Assembly: GCF_016786255.1 (NCBI RefSeq)
Contig: NZ_JADMKT010000072.1
Coordinates: 55,984-119,983 of the forward strand
From: Robertkochia sediminum
GTDB taxonomy: Bacteria > Bacteroidota > Bacteroidia > Flavobacteriales > Flavobacteriaceae
Length of the DNA stretch: 64,000 nt
Direction: 5' to 3'
The notes beneath the pieces are model-generated. The model saw only the letters and a program-made list of their open reading frames with translations, had not been told where the DNA came from and ran no database searches. The position numbers and the translations under genes were made by a program. Positions 47,144 to 55,371 of this stretch are shown here, one piece after another (position 1 is the first letter of the stretch; every line of letters begins with the position of its first letter).

Positions 47144-47682
47144 GAGTTTTGTGATACATTGGCCAGTTCAGAAGCCAGCGTAAATGCTGTATTAATGACC
47201 TCTGGAATGGCCTTTTGAACTTCCGGACTCAGGTCTACGCACATGGGTACAACCTCACTGACCGAGATGGTAATAAGATAGAGCTCAGGCTTCATCTCCA
47301 TGAGGTATACCGCTTCGATCATATCTTTGAGTCCGACATCATGCACGCTCAGGGCACTTGGGAAATCAGAAGCGAACTTCGGCTTGCGCAGGGTTACGGT
47401 ACCTTCAGGCTCCCCATCCATGGTAGCGTCAATAAAAATGATGTTTTTATATGACTCAAAACAGTTCAGAAGTAAGAATCCGCCGGTTCCTCCATCGAGA
47501 ATATCAGTACGCTCCGGCAGGTCCATTCCTGCCATTTGTTGAATAACTTGCACCCCGACGCCTTCATCCCCCATAAGGTAATTACCCACTCCAAGGATCA
47601 GGGTGGCGTCGGACTTGTCCTTCTCGTAAAAGAAAGAGTCGCTGCTAATCGCAACAGGGTTATCTGAAGTTTGTTTTCTCAT
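47140..47682 (-). CDS. hyaD: Hydrogenase maturation endopeptidase
   Basis: This protease removes the C-terminal tail of the large subunit once nickel is inserted. The 180 residues show GVGNYLMGDEGVGV (nickel-binding Glu), DGGTGGFLLL (Asp) and HDVGLKDMI (His), the three nickel-probing residues of the HyaD/HybD family. The N-terminus is about 25 residues longer than usual, and an internal start is possible. It lies between cytochrome b and hypF. Confidence 0.93.
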   Translation of the reverse strand: MRKQTSDNPVAISSDSFFYEKDKSDATLILGVGNYLMGDEGVGVQVIQQMAGMDLPERTDILDGGTGGFLLLNCFESYKNIIFIDATMDGEPEGTVTLRKPKFASDFPSALSVHDVGLKDMIEAVYLMEMKPELYLITISVSEVVPMCVDLSPEVQKAIPEVINTAFTLASELANVSQNS

Positions 47683-47706
47683 TGGTTTACGGAGGTTAAA
47701 AGATCT

Positions 47707-48453
47707 CTAACAGTGTTCGGTTACCGAACCTTCTTCCTTTTTAGGTGCTTCCTCAGGTTCATCGTGCTTTAAGCGTTCGTCCCGAACAAATTTATAGCCT
47801 CCGAACATGGACGAGACCTCACCTCTACCTTCCAGCCAGTCATGATAAAATACCAGGTACACATGCACCAGGGTAAAGAATATGAACAGCCAGGTTACGA
47901 TATGGTGAATAGTTCGGGTAATAAAATCACCCCCGAGAAACTGGGGCACCCATCCAAAGAGTTTTGGCAACCACCAACCGGCATTATCGGCATAGAGTCC
48001 GAAACCGGTAAACACCTGTACCAGGGCCAGGAAAAACAGCACCAGGTAAGAAAAGGCAGCCACACTATTATGACCTACCGAAACATTGGTCAGGTCAAAT
48101 TTCTTTTCATTCTGCAAGAGCACATCGACCTTGGTCACGTGAACCGCATTCTCCAGGGCTTTACGGGTAAAAGGAAACAATTGCCTCCAGCTTGCAAAGC
48201 GGTTCCCTACGAACGACCAATAGATTCGCATGAGCATATTAAAGAAGAATACATAGGCGGTCCCGAAGTGGATATAGCGTACGGTACCAAACCAGTAGGA
48301 TTCACTGGCTTCGGCCCCCGACATGATCGCAGGCGGATCGGCTATGATAAATCCGGTGGCCCCCAGAACAATGATACACAACACATTCACCCAGTGAAAG
48401 ATCCGCACCGGAAGCTCCCAAACGTATACTCTTTTAAAATTCTTAGTTATCAT
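47707..48453 (-). CDS. hyaC: NiFe-hydrogenase b-type cytochrome subunit
   Basis: The 248-residue di-heme cytochrome b anchors the hydrogenase heterodimer in the inner membrane and passes electrons to quinone. Four or five helices are visible, with heme-ligand histidines in IFHWVNVLCIIVLG, IHFGTAYVFFFNML and HHIVTWLFIFFTLVHVYLVFYHD. The C-terminal charged tail is unremarkable. Its presence identifies the enzyme as membrane-bound and quinone-linked, not cytosolic. Confidence 0.94.
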   Translation of the reverse strand: MITKNFKRVYVWELPVRIFHWVNVLCIIVLGATGFIIADPPAIMSGAEASESYWFGTVRYIHFGTAYVFFFNMLMRIYWSFVGNRFASWRQLFPFTRKALENAVHVTKVDVLLQNEKKFDLTNVSVGHNSVAAFSYLVLFFLALVQVFTGFGLYADNAGWWLPKLFGWVPQFLGGDFITRTIHHIVTWLFIFFTLVHVYLVFYHDWLEGRGEVSSMFGGYKFVRDERLKHDEPEEAPKKEEGSVTEHC

Positions 48454-48462
48454 AATGCTGAT

Positions 48463-50199
48463 TTATATATCACATCCGGAAACATTAGAAACCTGAGAGA
48501 TGTGTTTGCCGTGTTCATCGTATAAATGCACCGCACAGGCTATACAAGGGTCAAAGGAGTGAATGGTCCTGATGATCTCCAATGGCAATTCCGGATCGGC
48601 AACCGGAGTCCCAATAAGTGTAGATTCATAAGCCGACCGCTGTCCTTTAGGATCTCTTGGCGAAGCATTCCAGGTGGAAGGCACCACCAATTGGTAGTTC
48701 TCGGTTTTTTGATCTTTGATCCGGATCCAATGTGCAAGTGCCCCCCGGGGTGCTTCACAGTGCCCTACCCCTTTGGTCTCTGCCGGCCATCGTTCCGGTT
48801 CCCGCATATTCGAATCGGCCATTCGGGTATCGCCATTCTTGATATTGTTTATAAGCGTATCGTAGAACTCCATGGTCCAGTTGGCTACCAATTGGGTCTC
48901 TATACCACGGGCGGCAGTACGCCCAAGTGTAGAGAAAAGTGCTTCAACAGGAACATCCAGTTTGGCCAGACTCGCATTCACAATTTCCTGTATCTCTTTA
49001 TTGCCTCGGGCATAACCCACCAGCATACGGGATAATGGCCCTACTTCCATAGGGTGACCTTTCCAGCGTGGCGTTTTAATAAAGCTGTACGGCTCGTTCA
49101 CATTGAGCTGGTCGTATGGGGGTTGCGGACCGGTATATTTGATATTGGTCTCTCCTTCCCAGGGGTGTTTTCCCGAATTGGCCCCTTCGGCATATGATTC
49201 ATACCAGGAGTTATTTACGAACTCTTCGATATCGTTATTGCGTCGGTCAACCTCATGCACCTTCGAAAGGTCGAAATTCAGTATGGCACCATCGGGAAAT
49301 TTAAATCCGGCAGGATCGTTATAGCCATTGGTCGGGAAGTCTCCGTACGACATATAGTTTCCGAAGCTACCCTTACCTACTTTCCCCCAATCCTTATAGA
49401 AAGAGGCAATAGCCAGCAGGTCGGGGATGTATACCTGTTCAATGAACTGTTTCCCTTCTTCCAGTAGTTTGCCGACATAAGCCAGTCGCTCGGCATTGAG
49501 TCCGCCGGGATCTTCCGTATTGATGGCACAGGCCATACCACCTACCAGGTAGTTGGGGTGTGGATTCTTACCTCCAAAGATGGTGTGTACTTTTACGATC
49601 TCCTTCTGCCATTCGAGGGCTTCCAGATAGTGGGCCACCGCCATGAGGTTCACTTCAGCAGGCAACTTCATCTGAGGGTGCCCCCAATACCCGTTGGCAA
49701 AGATCCCCAACTGTCCGCTTTCCACGAACCTGGTGATCTTTTTCTTGACATCGGTAAAATATCCGACCGAACTTTTTGGCCAGGGAGATATGCTTTGTGC
49801 GAGTTCTGAGGTTTTGGCAGGATCGGCCTTGATCGCATTGACCACATCTACCCAATCCAGGGCGTGTAAGTGATAAAAATGCACGGTATGATCGTGCATG
49901 TACAGGGCGCCTTCCATAATATTACGCACCATTTCGGCATTTGGCGGAACGGCAATGCCCAGGGCATCTTCTACCGAACGTACCGAAGCCAGAGCGTGTA
50001 TGGTGGTACAAACCCCGCATGCCCGTTGCACGAACGCCCAGACATCTCTGGGGTCTCTTCCTTTTACAATATTCTCGAGTCCCCTTACCATCGGACTGGA
50101 ACTGAAGGCGTCTGTGATCACGCCATCCTTGACCTCCACTTCTATGCGAAGGTGCCCCTCTATCCGGGTTACAGGATCAACTACTATTCTGTTAGCCAT
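48463..50199 (-). CDS. hyaB: NiFe-hydrogenase large subunit (group 1)
   Basis: The 578-residue catalytic subunit carries both nickel-binding CxxC motifs: RACGVC at C61/C64 and DPCIAC at C552/C555. The protease site follows His558, leaving a removable 20-residue tail (559-578), slightly longer than common. GLENIVKGRDPRDVWAFVQ and LGIAVPPNAEMVRN also fit group 1 uptake enzymes. It lies 13 bases after the small subunit gene. Together they oxidise H2 in the periplasm. Confidence 0.97.
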   Translation of the reverse strand: MANRIVVDPVTRIEGHLRIEVEVKDGVITDAFSSSPMVRGLENIVKGRDPRDVWAFVQRACGVCTTIHALASVRSVEDALGIAVPPNAEMVRNIMEGALYMHDHTVHFYHLHALDWVDVVNAIKADPAKTSELAQSISPWPKSSVGYFTDVKKKITRFVESGQLGIFANGYWGHPQMKLPAEVNLMAVAHYLEALEWQKEIVKVHTIFGGKNPHPNYLVGGMACAINTEDPGGLNAERLAYVGKLLEEGKQFIEQVYIPDLLAIASFYKDWGKVGKGSFGNYMSYGDFPTNGYNDPAGFKFPDGAILNFDLSKVHEVDRRNNDIEEFVNNSWYESYAEGANSGKHPWEGETNIKYTGPQPPYDQLNVNEPYSFIKTPRWKGHPMEVGPLSRMLVGYARGNKEIQEIVNASLAKLDVPVEALFSTLGRTAARGIETQLVANWTMEFYDTLINNIKNGDTRMADSNMREPERWPAETKGVGHCEAPRGALAHWIRIKDQKTENYQLVVPSTWNASPRDPKGQRSAYESTLIGTPVADPELPLEIIRTIHSFDPCIACAVHLYDEHGKHISQVSNVSGCDI

Positions 50200-50212
50200 A
50201 ACGATTTATTTA

Positions 50213-51337
50213 TTAGAGGTCTAATTTTTTCTCATTCTCTTTACCGCCTTTGGTTCTCAGGCGTAACTCTTTACGCTTGGAGACATTTGCTGCGATAGCA
50301 TGGGCAGCAATACCCCCTGCAAGGGCTCCTGCAGCTACCTTACCAATGGTATCTGCAGAACTTTCGATCCCGAATCCGTGAAGACTGGTCAAACGCTCAT
50401 AGAACGGTCCGTTATCCCAGAAGTTCTCTTCACTACATCCTATACATCCGTGACCGGACTGGATCGGGAAACTCACCCCATTATTCCAGCGAATGGTCCC
50501 ACAGGAATTATAGGTCATCGGTCCGCGACAACCTACCTTATACAGGCAGTACCCTTTTTTGGCATTCTCATCGTCGAAGGACTCTACGAACAATCCGGCA
50601 TCGTAGTAGGGCCTGCGGTAACAGGAGTCGTGTACCCGTTTGGCGTAAAAGGCTTTAGGCCTTCCCATACGATCGAGTTCCGGCAGTTTACCGAAGGTGA
50701 CCATATGAATAATGATCCCGGCCATGACCTCGCCTATGGGGGGACAACCGGGTACCCTGATAATGGGTTTGTCCTTGATGATCTTATGAATAGGTGTGGC
50801 TTCCGTCGGATTCGGATAGGCAGCCTGAACGCATCCGTTGGTGGCACAGCTTCCCCAGGCAATGATCGCCTTGGCTCCCGCTGCAGCCTCTACCAGGATG
50901 TCTTTAGCAGAACGCCCTGCGATACAACAGTAATTACCATCGGCACCCAGAGGCACAGAACCCTCGACACAAAGAATGTATTCACCCTTGTATTTCTCCA
51001 TGGTATCGTGCTTGGCCTTCTCGGCTTGGTGACCCGAGGCGGCCATTAAGGTCAGGGTGTAATCCAGTGAGATCTTATCCAAAATGATATCGGCCACGAT
51101 AGGGTGGTCTGAACGGATAAATGATTCACTACAACAGGTACACTCCTGGAAATGCTCCCAGATCACAGGCACCCTGTAAGTGGTCTCCAGAGATTTAACC
51201 ACCTGCCCGATCATGGAAGTTTCTACCCCCATATAGGCTGCGATATAGGTTGCGAACTTCATGAAGTCGCGACGGCTGTACCCCTGCTTGATTATACTTT
51301 CGTAATACGTCTCCCTTTTGTCATTCCTGGTTGCCAT
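50213..51337 (-). CDS. hyaA: NiFe-hydrogenase small subunit, oxygen-tolerant type
   Basis: The 374-residue subunit has a twin-arginine signal (SRRDFMK at 21-27) and a C-terminal hydrophobic anchor helix (about 327-347). Proximal-cluster cysteines are C66, C68, C69, C164, C169 and C198. Their spacing equals C17, C19, C20, C115, C120 and C149 of E. coli HyaA with a constant shift of 49. The two extra cysteines (68 and 169) are Gly in oxygen-sensitive enzymes, so a [4Fe-3S] cluster and oxygen tolerance are predicted. It is the first gene of a seven-gene operon. Confidence 0.97.
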   Translation of the reverse strand: MATRNDKRETYYESIIKQGYSRRDFMKFATYIAAYMGVETSMIGQVVKSLETTYRVPVIWEHFQECTCCSESFIRSDHPIVADIILDKISLDYTLTLMAASGHQAEKAKHDTMEKYKGEYILCVEGSVPLGADGNYCCIAGRSAKDILVEAAAGAKAIIAWGSCATNGCVQAAYPNPTEATPIHKIIKDKPIIRVPGCPPIGEVMAGIIIHMVTFGKLPELDRMGRPKAFYAKRVHDSCYRRPYYDAGLFVESFDDENAKKGYCLYKVGCRGPMTYNSCGTIRWNNGVSFPIQSGHGCIGCSEENFWDNGPFYERLTSLHGFGIESSADTIGKVAAGALAGGIAAHAIAANVSKRKELRLRTKGGKENEKKLDL

Positions 51338-51479
51338 AAGTTTTCACTTTTATTCGGATGGTTTTTGGTAAAGTCGTTTAAAACTATTACAATTTTTCAG
51401 TTAAAAAACTGATTATTATCATCTTAAAGGGTCGGATATCTTATTATTATTGAACTTATTTGACCAAAAACTGCATTTT
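51338..51479. promoter_or_regulatory. Divergent promoter region of the hydrogenase locus
   Basis: These 142 AT-rich bases separate the structural operon from the hypA operon. A perfect TCAGTT-N4-AACTGA palindrome (51397-51412) sits near the middle and is a candidate operator. TAnnTTTA-like boxes can be drawn for the minus strand (TAGTTTTA, about 51378-51385), but neither promoter matches the consensus fully. Confidence 0.5.
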
Positions 51480-51821
51480 ATGCATGAACTATCGGTAGCC
51501 ATGGGCATCGTCAGGATCGCCAAAAATGAACTTGATAAGGCCAAAGCCTCAAGGATCACGCGTATCGAACTGGAGATCGGCGAATTGGCCGGGATCGAGT
51601 TCGAAGCCCTCGATTTTGTATGGCCAATGGCAGTAAAAGATACCGTACTGGAGCATGCCGAACGCCACATTCAGCGGGTGAACGGCAAAGCCAAATGCCT
51701 GGAATGCGATAATGAATTCACCATTAACCAGGTCTATGAACCCTGCCCTTCCTGTAAAAGCTACCTGAAAGGGATCGTAGAGGGAAAAGAGTTGCGGGTA
51801 CAGGCACTGGAAGTGGAATAA
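51480..51821 (+). CDS. hypA: Nickel metallochaperone HypA
   Basis: HypA delivers nickel to the large subunit with HypB. The ATG at 51480 gives MHELSVAMGIVRIA, the correct start, since Met1-His2 bind nickel; the upstream in-frame ATG is rejected. The zinc site is CLEC...CPSC (two CxxC pairs, about 69-72 and 86-89 by my count). The 113-residue length is normal. It is first in the plus-strand hypABC operon, 18 bases before hypB. Confidence 0.95.
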   Translation: MHELSVAMGIVRIAKNELDKAKASRITRIELEIGELAGIEFEALDFVWPMAVKDTVLEHAERHIQRVNGKAKCLECDNEFTINQVYEPCPSCKSYLKGIVEGKELRVQALEVE

Positions 51822-51839
51822 CCAAAAAAAGAAAAAATT

Positions 51840-52745
51840 ATGTGCGGAACTTGTGGATGCGGAGGCGATGGAACTAACAACATCCTCCTGGTAGACAAAG
51901 ATCATCAAAACGGTCATCATCACCACGATCACCATCATCATGACCATGACCACCATCATCATGACCATGACCACCACCATCATCACCATGATCACGACCA
52001 CGGACATCATCACCACGGTCACTCCCATGATCATGACCACCATCATCATGACCATGATCCAATAGACGACCATAAGAAAAAGGTGATCGCCGTAGAACAG
52101 GATGTATTGCAACACAATGAATTGATGGCCGCCAGAAACAAAGGCTATTTCGAAGGAAAGAACATTCTTGCCCTCAACCTGGTTAGCTCTCCCGGTTCGG
52201 GAAAGACCTCCCTGTTAGAGCGCACCCTGGCCGATAAAAAGAACAACATCACCTTTTGTGTGATCGAAGGCGACCAGCAATCACTTAACGATGCCAACCG
52301 CATCGCAGCACAGGAGGTACCCGTTGTACAGATCAATACCGGGAAAGGATGCCACCTGGAGAGCGACATGATCTACGATGCCGTTAAAAAACTAAATCCG
52401 ACATCAAACAGCGTACTCTTTATTGAGAACGTGGGGAACCTCGTATGTCCGGCCATGTTCAACCTGGGAGAAACCGACAGGGTAGTGATCATATCCACCA
52501 CCGAAGGGGAAGACAAACCCACCAAGTATCCCGATATGTTCCTGAGTTCCCAGCTCTGCATCATCAATAAGATGGACCTTCTTCCCTACCTCAACTTCGA
52601 CCTGGAAGCCCTAAAGGAGAATGCCCTCAAGGTTAACCCTAACCTGAAGTTTGTAGAGGTATCGGCAACGACCGGAGAAGGTATGGATGCCTGGTACACC
52701 TGGCTGGAACACAAAATGAAAGCAACCCTTGAACCACAACCGTAA
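51840..52745 (+). CDS. hypB: Nickel GTPase HypB with long polyhistidine region
   Basis: The 301-residue protein has the high-affinity nickel motif MCGTCGCGG at its start and a stretch at 22-73 with about 35 histidines alternating with Asp. A SIMIBI GTPase follows, with P-loop SSPGSGKTS at 116-124 and NKMDLLPY as G4. The His-rich part can store nickel, as in rhizobial HypB. Its stop overlaps the hypC start by one base. Confidence 0.96.
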   Translation: MCGTCGCGGDGTNNILLVDKDHQNGHHHHDHHHHDHDHHHHDHDHHHHHHDHDHGHHHHGHSHDHDHHHHDHDPIDDHKKKVIAVEQDVLQHNELMAARNKGYFEGKNILALNLVSSPGSGKTSLLERTLADKKNNITFCVIEGDQQSLNDANRIAAQEVPVVQINTGKGCHLESDMIYDAVKKLNPTSNSVLFIENVGNLVCPAMFNLGETDRVVIISTTEGEDKPTKYPDMFLSSQLCIINKMDLLPYLNFDLEALKENALKVNPNLKFVEVSATTGEGMDAWYTWLEHKMKATLEPQP

Positions 52746-53008
52746 TGTGTTTATCTATTCCAGGCAAGCTCATTGCCATCGATGACGTGCTCGACGACAC
52801 TTTTCGCACCGGGAAGGTATCGTTTGACGGGGTGGTAAAAAAAGTAAGTCTTACCCTGGTCCCTGAGGCTCAACTCAATGATTACGTCATGGTGCACGTG
52901 GGAGCGGCCATTAGTGTGGTCGATGAAGAAGAAGCCAAAAAGACCTTTGATATCCTTAAACAACTGGGAGAACTGGACGAACTGGAAACCCCGAAAAATC
53001 AGACATAG
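52745..53008 (+). CDS. hypC: Hydrogenase chaperone HypC/HupF
   Basis: The 87-residue chaperone starts with MCLSIPGKLIAID, with the essential Cys2 that binds the iron unit and later contacts the large subunit. It works with HypD. It is translationally coupled to hypB (ATG inside the TAATG overlap) and is followed 2 bases later by the transferase-like gene, so all are one transcript. Confidence 0.95.
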   Translation: MCLSIPGKLIAIDDVLDDTFRTGKVSFDGVVKKVSLTLVPEAQLNDYVMVHVGAAISVVDEEEAKKTFDILKQLGELDELETPKNQT

Positions 53009-53010
53009 CC

Positions 53011-53673
53011 GTGCCGCATTTTGAAATAAAAAAAGGACCTGCAGCATTTCCTCCTGCTCATTTTGCCGATATCGACGGCCTCGTTGCCGTGGGAGGTGAT
53101 ATGACCGCAGACAACCTGATCAGGGCCTACAATAGCGCACTCTATTACTGGCACCACCCCATGAAACATGTTAAATGGTGGTCGCCCGATCCGAGACTGG
53201 TGCTGGAACTACCGGCGCGCCTGCCTCCACCTGAAGTAACAGATACCACCGGGAGAAGTGTTCAAAGAACAGAAGCGATCGAAGCCCTGCTCCGCCACCT
53301 GCAATCGGTATTCAATGAGCAGGAAGAAATGAATCCCCGATGGTTGCCCGAGCGTATGTTCCGCATTTTCAGTGAACTCCATGAAAAAGGAATGCTTCGC
53401 GGATATGAGATTCGCGAAGGCGTAACGCTCATCGGCGGACTCTTTGGGGTGGCTATAGGTAAGATCTTCTTTGGTGAATACATCTGGGCTCCCGATAATG
53501 CAGCCGTAGATCAGGCGCTACACGCCCTGGTAAGCGATCTGGAGGCTGAAGGGTTCAGTCTTATCGACATGCAGAAGCCCACTTTCCGCAGTGAGACCTT
53601 TCCCTGTGATGAAATAAGCAGGCTTAGCTATACCGATCAATGCAAAGTAAATGCCGCCCAAAGCGGTTATTAA
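53011..53673 (+). CDS. Leucyl/phenylalanyl-tRNA-protein transferase homologue
   Basis: The 220-residue protein matches the Aat fold: FPP (13-15), VGGD (27-30), WWSPDPR (56-62), GGLFGVAIGKIFFGE (142-156) and LIDMQ (184-188). Glu156, Asp186 and Gln188 occupy the positions of the E. coli catalytic residues. It departs from typical Aat in the GIFPW segment (here SALYYW, 42-47) and in the SK of the ESMF..SK block (EYIWAPDNAAVD). Starting at GTG, 2 bases after hypC, it lies inside the hyp operon. Aat moves Leu or Phe to N-terminal Lys/Arg for ClpS/ClpAP degradation; a changed role in hydrogenase quality control is my inference. Confidence 0.85.
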   Translation: MPHFEIKKGPAAFPPAHFADIDGLVAVGGDMTADNLIRAYNSALYYWHHPMKHVKWWSPDPRLVLELPARLPPPEVTDTTGRSVQRTEAIEALLRHLQSVFNEQEEMNPRWLPERMFRIFSELHEKGMLRGYEIREGVTLIGGLFGVAIGKIFFGEYIWAPDNAAVDQALHALVSDLEAEGFSLIDMQKPTFRSETFPCDEISRLSYTDQCKVNAAQSGY

Positions 53674-53685
53674 AACAACAATACT

Positions 53686-55371
53686 ATGGATACCTCAAAT
53701 ACCGAACGCATCGCCCGGGCACAAAAGGCCCTGGAGGTTACCAAAGACCCTTCTGAAGCCTTTGCCCTCAAGTACCTCCTCGCCGATCTTTACCGCAGAT
53801 CAGGCGACCGCGAGGCTGCAAGGGAACTGATAGGAAATATGATCACGCTGGAAGAAGAAAAGGTCGATCGAAATACCGATCACCTTGCAGCCCTGTATAA
53901 CAACCTGGGATTGTTGATGGCCGACCGCGAACCGGAAGAAGCCATTGTTGCTTTGAAGAAAGCCAACCAATACTACCGTGAACAGGAAGCAGAAAATATG
54001 CTGAAGATCGCTATGGTGAACTACAGGCTAAGTGAACTTTATACGCAGATCAACGACAAATACTACATCAAGAAATACCTTAAAGAGACAGCCTTGTACT
54101 TTGACCGTACTAAAACAGAAGCGGTGTATGAGGCCCATGCCCGGGCACATGAGCAACTGGGACATCTCTTTAGTGACAAACTCCAGCTGTTCGATGCCAA
54201 AAAACATTTTCTCAAAGCCCTGGAGCTGTACAGTAAGATACATGCAGAAGGCAATCAGGACACGGGAATGATCATAGGCAGCCTATTGAACAATTTAGGA
54301 GTAACCTACCGGGATCTGGAATCCTTTTTCAAGGCCGAAGAATACTTCACTAAAACCCTGGAACACTACGAGCAACTGGAAAGCAGCTCTTCGGGTTATC
54401 TGCCATGGATCGGATCATCACTGACGAACCTTAGCAACCTTTACGCTACCAATAACAAAAAGGAACAGGCAATAGCCTATGCCGAAAAAGCGATCAGGGC
54501 CTATGAGCATCTCAGTGAAGAAGAACCTCATCGCTACAGTCACTACCTGGCTACTGCCCTGCACAATCTGGGGGTCATGCTTATGGAGGATGACCTGGAA
54601 GCTGCAGAAGGCTACCTTCGCCGGGCGATCGTGATACGCCAGGACCTGGCCACAAAAGAACCGGTGGCCTTCAATGCCGACCTTTGTTCCAGCCTGATGA
54701 ACCTGGTAGAACTGTATTACGTGCAATGGGAAAATTCGCTGAATACAGAAATTAAGGAGAAAGCACTCGCCTTGCTGAAGATGGTCAAGGTCAAAGCCGT
54801 TAATTTACCGGAACACCTGCCGGCCGTTCAGAACATCCTGAACGATCACCGCTATTACTCCGAGCGCTTTAACGACCAGGACCTTTCGGGGCTTCACTTC
54901 CTGAAGATCTCCGGTGAGATCATGAAATGGAAGGAAGAAGTAACGTCAACGATCGTACCTCAGGAAAAGATCCCTTTTCAGGAACATATCGTTACCCTCC
55001 TTGGCGAACACGTACGGAAATTCCCGGGGCATTACCGTGGGATGGAAAACTACGGGGATGCACTCAGCGAACAAGCATGGTATTATATGCGTACCGGCAA
55101 TATGTCTGAAGCATTGCGATTGTTGAAGGAAATGAAAGCCCTTCCCTGTGATTGCTCTCCTGAAAGCCGTTGCAATCTGGCGCATTACTGCTTATTGTCC
55201 GGCGATGAAACTCGTGCAAAGGATCTGTACAAACAAATACTTCCACTCAAAAATGCAGAACAACATGGCATGAAAGAAACGGTCCTTAAAGACCTCCAGG
55301 TACTTAAAGACGAAGGGACATTAACCCAGATACCCGATTACCTCCGGGAACTCCTGGAGCACTATGCCTGA
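53686..55371 (+). CDS. Cytosolic TPR protein of the hyp operon
   Basis: The 561 residues have no signal peptide or membrane helix and consist of TPR-like helical repeats, clear at about 86-118, 190-230, 254-290 and 292-330 (ALYNNLGLLMAD, LLNNLGVTYRDLESFFKAEEYF, ALHNLGVMLMEDDLEAAEGYL). A cysteine cluster, ALPCDCSPESRCNLAHYC, lies near 471-488. The protein starts 12 bases after the transferase-like gene. The family is unknown to me; a scaffold for hydrogenase assembly is a guess from context. Its end overlaps the converging dehydrogenase gene by 10 bases. Confidence 0.78.
   Translation: MDTSNTERIARAQKALEVTKDPSEAFALKYLLADLYRRSGDREAARELIGNMITLEEEKVDRNTDHLAALYNNLGLLMADREPEEAIVALKKANQYYREQEAENMLKIAMVNYRLSELYTQINDKYYIKKYLKETALYFDRTKTEAVYEAHARAHEQLGHLFSDKLQLFDAKKHFLKALELYSKIHAEGNQDTGMIIGSLLNNLGVTYRDLESFFKAEEYFTKTLEHYEQLESSSSGYLPWIGSSLTNLSNLYATNNKKEQAIAYAEKAIRAYEHLSEEEPHRYSHYLATALHNLGVMLMEDDLEAAEGYLRRAIVIRQDLATKEPVAFNADLCSSLMNLVELYYVQWENSLNTEIKEKALALLKMVKVKAVNLPEHLPAVQNILNDHRYYSERFNDQDLSGLHFLKISGEIMKWKEEVTSTIVPQEKIPFQEHIVTLLGEHVRKFPGHYRGMENYGDALSEQAWYYMRTGNMSEALRLLKEMKALPCDCSPESRCNLAHYCLLSGDETRAKDLYKQILPLKNAEQHGMKETVLKDLQVLKDEGTLTQIPDYLRELLEHYA

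Noticed and set aside
50199..50213. Sensory (regulatory) hydrogenase interpretation of the NiFe locus
   Set aside because: The small subunit has a Tat signal and membrane anchor, the large subunit has a cleavable tail, and a cytochrome b is present; regulatory hydrogenases lack these.
51898..52060. CAT/CAC tandem stretch as a CRISPR-like or microsatellite repeat
   Set aside because: It is the in-frame coding of the HypB histidine region, with no spacer/repeat periodicity.
51549..52115. A 188-codon minus-strand frame rich in Met and Val opposite hypB
   Set aside because: It is the antisense of the CAT/CAC-rich polyhistidine stretch of hypB and has no signal or family resemblance.
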